Shown here in pieces: positions 52,801-62,300 of a DNA stretch of 64,000 nucleotides. Location of the stretch: NCBI GenBank assembly GCA_038496675.1, contig CM076652.1, forward strand, positions 5,435,806 through 5,499,805, in the 5' to 3' direction. The translations under genes were made by a program, and so were the position numbers. Every line of letters begins with the position of its first letter. Within the stretch, counting starts at the first letter, position 1. The notes below the pieces were generated by a model that saw nothing but the letters and a program-made list of their open reading frames with translations, was not told the DNA's origin and made no database searches. This stretch comes from Rachycentron canadum (Eukaryota; Chordata; Actinopteri; Carangiformes; Rachycentridae).

Positions 52801-53051
52801 CACACTGCACTGCATGTCTCACTGTACTGTACTCACCCTGTTCACCCACCTGTGTTGTTAGGCAGGGAAGCACAGTACAGCTTCACACAGCTTCATCTCA
52901 GCTTAGTTCAGTTCAGCAGCGTGAGGGGCCTCTGGCTGTACAGTGATGGTCACTACAGAAGAGGCAGTCTACATAAGAGATAGTGACTAGGGGCCCAGAG
53001 GGGCCAGTAAGGGCCGGTGAGGCCGGGGGCTCAGGGAGCAGAAAGAATACA

Positions 53052-53071
53052 CAGAGAGAGAGAGAGAGAGA
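53052..53071 (+). repeat. (GA)n short microsatellite
   Basis: About ten GA units in the candidate 3' UTR. Confidence 0.85.
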
Positions 53072-53244
53072 ATTATGGCTGAGCATTTGCATTGGTAAGG
53101 AGGCTGGAGTGGAGTTGTGACCAGGTGAAAGGGCTTACAGGGCAGAGGACTCATGAGGGATGAGAACAGCTTTGAGCTGCAGATGAAATGAGCTGAGAAC
53201 AGATAGATGGAGGCCAGGCCAGTGGAGAGAGGGGCAGCTGGAGA

Positions 53245-53337
53245 TCATGTGGGGGCAGAGGAGGGGTCCACTGGTGATGAATAAAAGAAGTGTTGTCTTC
53301 TGTGAGAAGGAGGTCCTCTACCCATCCAGACAGACAC
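53245..53337 (-). CDS. kiaa1549: Tentative last coding exon of the KIAA1549-family gene
   Basis: The acceptor is CTGTTCCTGCAG. Joined in phase 0 after NDTP it gives VSVWMGRGPPSHRRQHFFYS then SPVDPSSAPT and a TGA at 53245-53247. I see no match to the mammalian C-terminal tail, so the exon is supported only by its splice site and phase. Read one base on, the same exon is open for 61 codons and begins CLSGWVED, loosely like the mammalian PLPGYIEA. That would need a phase the preceding exon does not supply. Another candidate terminal exon lies at 53855-53884. Confidence 0.45.
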   Translation of the reverse strand: MSVWMGRGPPSHRRQHFFYSSPVDPSSAPT

Positions 53338-56300
53338 CTGCAGGAACAGAGTTACACATTTAGCTTTATTTTTCAGCTGGTGATTATGTGTGTATCCATT
53401 CAATCCGAAAATCTGTTTGACAAGCACTCGCAAGGGGACGGAGAGCTGGAGAGTCCAAAATAAAAGAAGCTATGTTTGTTGAACCTTCCATTTTTACTAA
53501 ATCTCCACTGTGGGAGTAAAAACTGCTTCACACAAGACAGATTATCAGATCAGAGAAATCAACTGTTACTAACTGTTAGCAAGATAATTAGCTCTTAGAT
53601 TATCACTGGGAGGAGATGGTGATTCAGTGTTGCATTCAGTCCGGTGGTCTAAAGTTGTTTTTCTACAGGTACCCAACATGAACCGTCTTTGGGTATAAAG
53701 ATAAATAACATTTAACCTTGTAAAATGACATTTGCAAAAGGGCAACAAGTTACAGAAAATCCCTTCATCACTAAGCAAACGTGACAACATATTCGAGCAG
53801 CACTGAGATGAGCTGACCCACCGAGCTTCCACTCAGTGTCACAGAGGGACGACTTCAGCAGATGGTTTCAAGGTGACGCGAGTTCTGCGAAGAGAAGAAG
53901 AAGAAGAACTGCTTCACGCACTGGAAAAATACTCTGAACAGAATGTGTCCACAGCTTGGTACGTCCACTATGTGTCTCACCGGCGTGTCGTTCCACTGCC
54001 TCGGCAGGTCTTCTGGCTCAGGTGGGTAGGACATCCAGGATGGGCTACGGTACGAGGATGGCGGCGACATGACAAAGTAGTCTGAGTAACCTGGACGGTT
54101 GGATGATATAGCGTAGACTGCTGTTATTGGGTTTCCTGAGGGATGTAAAGATAGATTCAGTCAATTAACGAACTTTACTTAACTTAGCTCTGTCTCCATT
54201 TCAACATCCTAACATTCATACTCTTACCTGAGTAGGTGGTAATAGACTGGTCGACAGTAACAGCAGGGAAGGGGGTCCTGGACAGCGGCAGGTAGGGGGC
54301 GCCGTTGTGCTGCTGAGCCTGGAGGTCTGAGGCCTCGGACACACGAGGCTTCAGACTTACATCAGGAGTGGAGCTGTTGACGGAAAGGAGGGACAAATGT
54401 TAAGCTCATTTATTGTCATCAACCAATTAGTTTACACTTTGTTTATTCCTACTTCTCCACTGCAGTGAGGTGGATGAAGCTAGAAAATAAAATCAAATTT
54501 CGGATTAAAATTTCAGAATAAAATTCTGTCTTGACTGCTCGAACTAAAAGAAGTGGAGATGCAAACAAAATCTTAATAGTGTGTTTGGTGGCTAATCTGA
54601 TGATTTATGTCCTCATTACATGGATGATGGTCATAAACCTACAGAATGATTGGCCACAGAGACGTCATGTGTCTTTTACATGTGGTATATTCAAAACAGT
54701 CAGCGTGTCATAGCTGCAGGGCAGATGAGGACGGGCGAGTCGCAGTGCTTCAACTACACAGTCAGACATTTTTCAAGTCAAACAGTCAGCACTTCTGGAG
54801 GTGATGTGACTTCTATCTATTAAACCACCTTCATAAGAGTGTTTCACTCAGGTCAGAACTAGGCCCTGAAACACGTTACTGGTAGTAATCACAGCAGTTG
54901 AAAAAAAACACAATCAAAGGAGCAGACGATGGAAGGAGGTGACTGAGGCGGTTACAGTTCACCTCACTAAAGGATATGGTGGCGTTCAAAGCTGCTGACA
55001 ACAGAGGATTTAAGACACTGATTCACAGGACCATTTTTAAAACAGAAAAAAAAAAAGCAAAGCAAAAATATTAAATAGGGAAGAAAGGGGTAAAAACCAA
55101 GGTAAAAGGGACGGAAAAAATAAAATTCTTTAGTCTATTTCAAAGTATTGCAATTCAGATTAGGGAAAATTTTGATGCAGGTGGAGCACTGAAATATTTT
55201 AAAGAGCAAAATGCTGTTGAAATGAACTGATGTGTGATTGCAAATATGAAAATCTTAACTAGAGTAAGAGCTGTGCAATTAAACCACCAGCTCATATGTA
55301 AACACTGATCAGCAGAACTAGACTAAGAGCTAAAAGTACGTGAACGGTTGGCAGAAGAGAGACGGATGAAAGCAGCTGAAACATGAGTCTGTCTGAGATG
55401 GAGTTGATCATTGACCTTTATTGTTCAAGAGCTGGAACCAACATAAACCTCTGGGAACACTTTTAGATTAACAAAATCAAATAAATGATTCAGTATTTTA
55501 CTCCTGACGTACAGAGAGGACATTAAAAGCCTCACGATGTGAAAAAAAAAGACAGGAAATACAATGAAATTATCCCAAGGCTTTCCTTTTGACATCTGGT
55601 TATAATTTCAGGAAGTTTTCAGTGATTGATTCTAGTGACGTCTGTGCAGACAACAATTTTCAATTTTCAGTGTGACCGTTTTTTTCATTTTGTTTCTACA
55701 TTGCAGTACCTTCCTCTCTACTGCAGAAGCCCATGTTACTGTACATGTTCAATGACAGTGAGGTTCTTCTGGACAGATGAAGTCATTGCCAGAGATCAGC
55801 ACCGCGCACAATGATGCTTCGAAGTGCGAACTAAAGAGGAATGAACATGTCGCGCTCTTCTTTCCTGAGGACATTCAGGAGCTGATGTATGACAAGCTGA
55901 GTGATTAACTCCTGAAACGTTCAAGTTCTGGTTTTAAAGCAAAGGTAATGGTCACATAACCATAGTTCTGATTCAAAATTAGATCAGCAATAATTAGAAA
56001 ATCATAAAACTAGTAAGGCTGTCAAAATCCTAATTATATCTAAATTAGATTCTCAGTAGATCAGTTGAGTTTGAGCGTTTTTGACAGTTTCTTCCTGTCA
56101 GTCTGCAGCACATCGCAGCTGGAGCGCGTTAACTTGCCAGTGTTATTTTCTCAGTTTATCCACTAGATGGCGAACATGCTCCTCTGAGGGACCCCAGCAC
56201 AACAGAGCAGTCAATCACTCTCTGCAGTGCTAAAGTGCCCAGCAACACGGTGCACACAGCAACAGCATTTAAATGAAGAGGCTGCTGGCTTCAAACAGCG

Positions 56301-59300
56301 CTGACGAACATATGGGCCTGAGAGAGAGAAGTGAGAGGCACAGGCAGAGAGTGGATGTGGAGGGCAGTCGGTTCGAATGATGCCGATTGATATTCTGATG
56401 GGGTTTTTTTTTTTTCCCACAATGTGTCCTGTGTTTTGTCCTGCTGCATTTTGATTGGCTGAGGAGTCATCAAACAGTGTCTCTAAAAGCCATGTGTTAT
56501 AATTTACTTTAGATTTGATGCTCAACACAGTGGATGTTAGAACATTTACTTCAGTCTATATCTTATCTTTTATGGAGTTTATTATCTTTTTTTAAATTTT
56601 TTTTTTAACATTTTCTTTTTAATGTGTTTTTAATATATTTTCACATTCAAATGTCTGTTTGGGTTAGTGTGTATTTGGCTATATTTGTGAGTGTGGGTGT
56701 TACCGTCGTAGTGAGGTCCCAGGTGGCGGCCCTGGTCTAGAGGGGATCAGTGGCGGGGGCGAACCAATGCCCATATCAGGAAGCTGAGTGAACCGGAAGC
56801 CCTGTGGGAACCACAAATATAATTCAGAGCTGGTATCTGACTGGCATCTGCACTCAACATTGTAAATACAAAATAACCAACACAACCTTAAGACAAAGCT
56901 AAAATACAAGATGAAATGGTCTTGACTGGAGAATCTGACTGTTGTCTGATTAGAGCACAACATGCAGGATCTAATGCACATACTAAGTCAAGCTGCACAA
57001 GGAAACTTTATTCTCTGGCGGTTGTTCAGTCCACTGTCTCTTTTTAATCTCTGTAAAGCTTCTCCCTTGCAGATCGGCTCATGGCCACACACACTGACAG
57101 TAGTAAGAGCTTTTCTCAATAGGGACAACACAAATTGCATGACTCTGAAAATGTGTGTAAATGTCTATATAAAAACATAAATTTGTCTGACCTTGACACC
57201 AAGAGGTTTTATTAATTTAACAGCGATATTAAGCTGTGGATGGTTTTTAATAGCGCTGGAATATACAATGACATGTAAAGTACAAGTGTGTTTTGGTTCC
57301 TTTTAGCTCATTGTTTTGGTTTCCTCATACTGCTGTCATCTGCATTGTTACCAGCAGCAGCAGCAGCTGTTTTCAGCTAAAAAGCTTTAAAAACCTCACT
57401 GTGCTACCTGCCCAGCACCAAATGGCTGACAAAGTTAGAGACTAGCTGGTGAAGACGCTAGTGGAGCAGCTGGAGACTAACTATTTCCCCCAGGAGTTGG
57501 TCAAGAGCAAAACATTGAAAATGACAGTGAATATTGGACACAAATGCCCAGATGCACACACCAAATGAAAAATAATGTTACTCTGTGTTAACTGCATTTG
57601 TAAGCAACTGTTTGTCAGTCTGCCTGGCAGCCTATGGCCATAACAACTTTATAAGGTGATAACATGTCAGTCACAGGCTTCAAGTTTGATTACTGCCCAT
57701 AAGTGGCCAAAAAAATAAATTAATGTAATTTCTAGTAAATTGTTTTGCTTCCCTGTTTCTCTCCAAGACTCATTACTATGAATGATTTTTATTTGGGCAA
57801 TTATGTAATATTTGTATTTATGTAGTTTTTACAACGCTGTGCACACAAAATCCCATTGTCCCCCACTGAGTTGAACTGGAGTCCTTAACCTCCTCCTGGT
57901 GCTTACCGGCTTGGGCAGGCTACACTGGTGCATGTCCTCATAGCCTGTGCTCCTCTGCCTGCCTCCACAGGGATGGTTCATGGTCCCTGGGGCACTCGTC
58001 ACCCCGTCACTGTAGTGGCTGGTGTGGGAGGGGTTGTAAGCGCTGTGGGCATGGTGGTGGTGATGGTGGTGGCTGCTGATAAGAGATGGGAAAGTTAAGA
58101 AAAACGAAACAGACATGTTCAGATAACTCTACTGTACTTTCTGAAAAACAGCTTGGGAGTGGGCTGCGAACATCCACTGAGTTCAGACTGAGATGTCAGG
58201 GCAACTCTCTCTTTTCTTTCCTACACAAAACTATAAATCATGCAGATGTGCTAAGAAATAAATAATCTCCGGAAAAACATGAATTTACTTGGTTGGAGGG
58301 GAAGGTGGGTCATGGTCCGGAGGTGCCAGACTGAAGGCGTTGCCTAGCAACATATGCATCTGCGTGCGGACCTCGTCAATGGATGGCTGAGAGCTGAGTG
58401 TGGAGGAGTCGGAGCCACGGTGAGCTTTCACCCCCAAGCTGCCGTTCCCGGTGCCAGTAGATCCACCTCCGTAACCCAGAGAGCTCATCAGACGGTCCAC
58501 GTTGGTCTCCTCAAACGGCTCTGGTTCTCCCTGTGGAGAAGAAGAGCACATTCATCAGATCTGTCCATTAAATGTTGAGGATATGGACACCAGTGTCACA
58601 GATCAAGTCACCGTCTCTGAACATCTCCTATTTGAACGTTTGGCCCCCGCAGAAACACATTTGTAGATGAGTCTGGTGTCAGTGTTTCTGTCAGTTAATG
58701 GAGGAGCTGAAAAACCGATGGTAGAACAACAGTTGAAAAGGTCAGTTTAGAGTAAAGGAATCTATACTAAAGAGCCAGTTTTTACTCTTGTAAAATCCTC
58801 AGTCCTGTACCTGATAGAGCTAGTTCATCTGTAATTTGTTTACATAAGTGATTCAACCTTTATAACACTGGTACCTTCAACAACATCTGCTGTGTTTAAA
58901 CCAGTATTAATTATCCACAAGTTGATATTGTGACAGTTTTACACACACCGTTCGGACACTCCTACCACTTGAGGAGCCATGAGAGTACACCCTCCACAGA
59001 AAAACACATACATACATACTTTATATATTTATGCAGTACCAGTCAAGAGTTTTTACAGTGGTGTTGTACACCTTTAATCACCACATGTGGTGTTGATGTG
59101 TTACACCGAAGGTTGTTGGGGAGGTCATGTCGTCTCGAAGCTGCTTGTTTAATTCAGACCAGCCTCACACCTCTCACATTGCTAAAACTGCTTGTGGTTT
59201 TACTTAGCACCAAAATGCAAATATGTGAATAAATAATTCTTTAATGAATAATTCTCATACCCCTCAGTAACTGCCCCCTGGGTTGCAAGTACCTGTAGTT

Positions 59301-62300
59301 GCGAATCACTACCCTTCATAAGACACGTGTAAGACGTAATACTGTCATACCCTCAAGACTGGATAATACCAGAATATTAATAAGAACATTTTCCACTATT
59401 GACAGATATTACATTATATGCTAAATTTATGCAAAAATCCCACTGGAAATAATTAATTATTATTAATTTAATCAGACATAAAAAAAAAAACATCAATAAC
59501 TGTCAGTTTTTAATTAAAATTTGCTCTGAACAGATAATAAAGTATGATCATATCATCACAACAGGATCCCACTAAAAATTGATAAATGATATTAAATTAT
59601 TACCCAACGCTGACACACAGCATACTCACACATAATACACACACACACACACACAGGCATGAGGCAACAACTGCAGCTCCAAACCAAAAGCCTCAAATAT
59701 AAAACTGAATATAGGAGGTTAGTTGCAGCAACACCATGAGATGTTGTGTATACCCACTGCACACATACACACAAATATATGCTCACGCTCAAACACACAG
59801 TGTTCTCCTTGTGCTGTTTCAAAGAGTTTGGCGCATCCAAAGCTATTAACTGCTATCGAGCCTCCCATCTGAATCCATGAATAGCCTATAATCATATTCA
59901 GAGTCATTGACATTCAACGAGGTAGCACCGTTGCTGCTGTTACTGCGGTGCAGCTGAGAAGCAGCATTAAGAGAGTTCAGTCACACTCTGTCTCCATTTT
60001 ATCTCCTGCTTCCTTTCTTCCTCTTTTCTCCATCGGTCGCTGTCTTTAAAATGAAGGAATCACTCTTTCTCTAATCGTTTTGTCATTTCCCTCCTTCGCC
60101 TTCTTACTTTCTCTATATCTTTATCTTTGTGTTTGGTGTAGGTTTCATAGTTTGAAAGGTAATTTGTTAATCCTCCGGGTGTGAGCTCACAGTGTCGGAG
60201 CTAGAGTAAAGGAGGGAAAGAAAGGATTAAAGTTATAAATTGTCTCAGCAGATTATTTTATTAGTTTGACAAAGTGGCAGGAGCTTTCCTTCTCCACTAC
60301 CATCACGCGACCCATTTGGTAGAGGAAGGATTTCATCATTTCCCTGCATGACTCACCTGGTCAGAGGTTGGGGTTGAGCTTACAGTTTGTTACAGAAGCA
60401 AAGCTTTTCATGGTCTTACTGTAAGGTGTTTTTCTCGGTTTCTGCAGCAGTGAATCCCTCACATCCTCTACCCACAGATCCTTAGCCCTGGCGTTTGACA
60501 TTTTTAAAACTCATCTTTATTTCATCTCTCTGGCCATCTCTCTTCCTGCATCATGTTCTCTACTGGCCTCATTTCTGGCTCCATAAGCTCTCCCTTCACT
60601 CACGTCGTAGCCATTGTTACGGATCCCCCGTCTGGATCGTTCTCTCAGCACCAGCAGGTCCATCTCTGTCTCCACTGGGCTCGGGCTGCTCAGGGACTGT
60701 CTGCTCCAGTAGGTGGGCTCCCGTGGGTGGGAGTACCTGGTAGATAGGTGGAGGGGAGGGGAAAAAAAAAAAAAAAATTGGATTTGGGATATTTTGGATA
60801 TTTCTACACAATATGTCTTTAGGCAGGCATGAAGAAAGGTTTGTAAAAAAAAAAAAAAAAAAAAAAAAGGACAAGCTTTTTATGTAGGTCAATAATATTC
60901 ATTATAATCCAGCTGTTAAGTGAATAATTAAAATCATGGTGCGTTTGTTTTGATCCTGCACAATACAACCATGGTGTAACAATTTATTACAGATCTTATC
61001 TATGTTTTATCTATTCTTTGTGGAAACAAGTTTAAATTTACTCAGTACTGAAAGAATTTAGGTTCAGGTTTGACCTGATTAATATAATTGTTATTGTGAC
61101 TATATCTAATTCTAAAAAGGCTAAATTTACAAGCATGAAGCCAAAGGTTTCTGAGCTCATTATCTGTCATACAGTACATTTTGTCTTCAACATAACAATG
61201 TAAAACCTTTGCCAACCAGTCACTATTAAGAAAATAAGGTCACAATCTACAAGATTAAGGTTACAAAATTAAATAATGGTCAGAATAAAATGTCATTATC
61301 TCAAACATTATGTCAAGACAAGTCGAACTTTGACCATTTGGCTATAAAACGTCATCATTTTATCTTATTGGATTTTTGTGTCATAATTAGCATATTAATT
61401 CTTGCCTTATGGACAAAAACATGTCATGTGAGGTCACAGTGAACTAAGGAATTTACTGAGAGATCACATTCAGGAACAGACAGACAAAAAGCTGCGACAC
61501 TATCAAATACATAGTTACAAGAAATTTGAATCCATCATCCCGTCCCACCACCGTGTGCAGATTGCTCACTGTATACTTCTTTTTTGCTTCAACAGAGTTA
61601 ATGGGGAAACTATGTGTGTCAAGTGATTACAGTGGACTAAAGCAGAATTTAAGTTTGGCAAATAAGGAAAATGTTGAGGTCTTTATCAGAGCAGATGAAA
61701 TTATTTTCTCCAGATTATTTATTGCTGCTTAATGGGTTAGAGTTGAGGTTAGTACAGCAGATAAAAGGATTCATGAACTGTGTAAAGGTTGAATGTGTTA
61801 AATCAGTTAGTGACAAAGAGAGGCAAACAGGCTACTTATCTGTATGAACTGTAAAATATTAATGTGCTGATCAAAAATCATCTCTCACTATTCACTCACT
61901 CCTTCAGCGTTGCTTAGCAACTATGTTCTCCAGCTACAGATCAAGAGTGGATCTATAATTTGTGGTGATTTCACACTTTATTATTATGGATTTCAAAATA
62001 AATCATAAATTTATAAAAGTAAGATTCATTCTGTCAAATACCAGTCATTTGTAACACACTTACTTTAATAGTCTGCTCCTTGAATAACAATGAAATGAAA
62101 TGGAACAAAAACAGAATAATTTCATAGGTTTCAATAATGAAACAGATCAAGACTTTGATACTAAACTCTAATCCTCTAATTTTGGGATTGTCAAACATTT
62201 TTACACGACCGACACATTTGGAGAAATTTTTTCCCCTGACTGCCACTGTTTGAATATGTCTAATGTTTAATATGAATATTTGTTTAATCATCTTCAGTGT

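Larger units (their letters stand above)
49827..53244 (-). other. Possible 3' UTR of the KIAA1549-family gene
   Basis: The stretch downstream of the tentative stop has no open frame with family similarity and no convincing further splice sites. It contains A-runs (T-runs on the plus strand at about 52252-52265, 52331-52344 and 52491-52501), a (GA)n tract at 53052-53071, and a Pumilio-type TGTATATA in transcript sense near 51774-51782. The first canonical AATAAA that I noticed below the stop is at 49827-49832. The UTR extent is inference; the transcript could end earlier, for instance at the ATTAAA near 50347. Confidence 0.3.

Noticed and set aside
52706..52940. Possible extra coding exon (frame with QQSSYSNSHLPS and QYSSAPA) that loosely recalls the mammalian C-terminal tail
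   Set aside because: No pyrimidine tract or acceptor in the right phase upstream, and the resemblance is low-complexity Ser/Pro/Gln.
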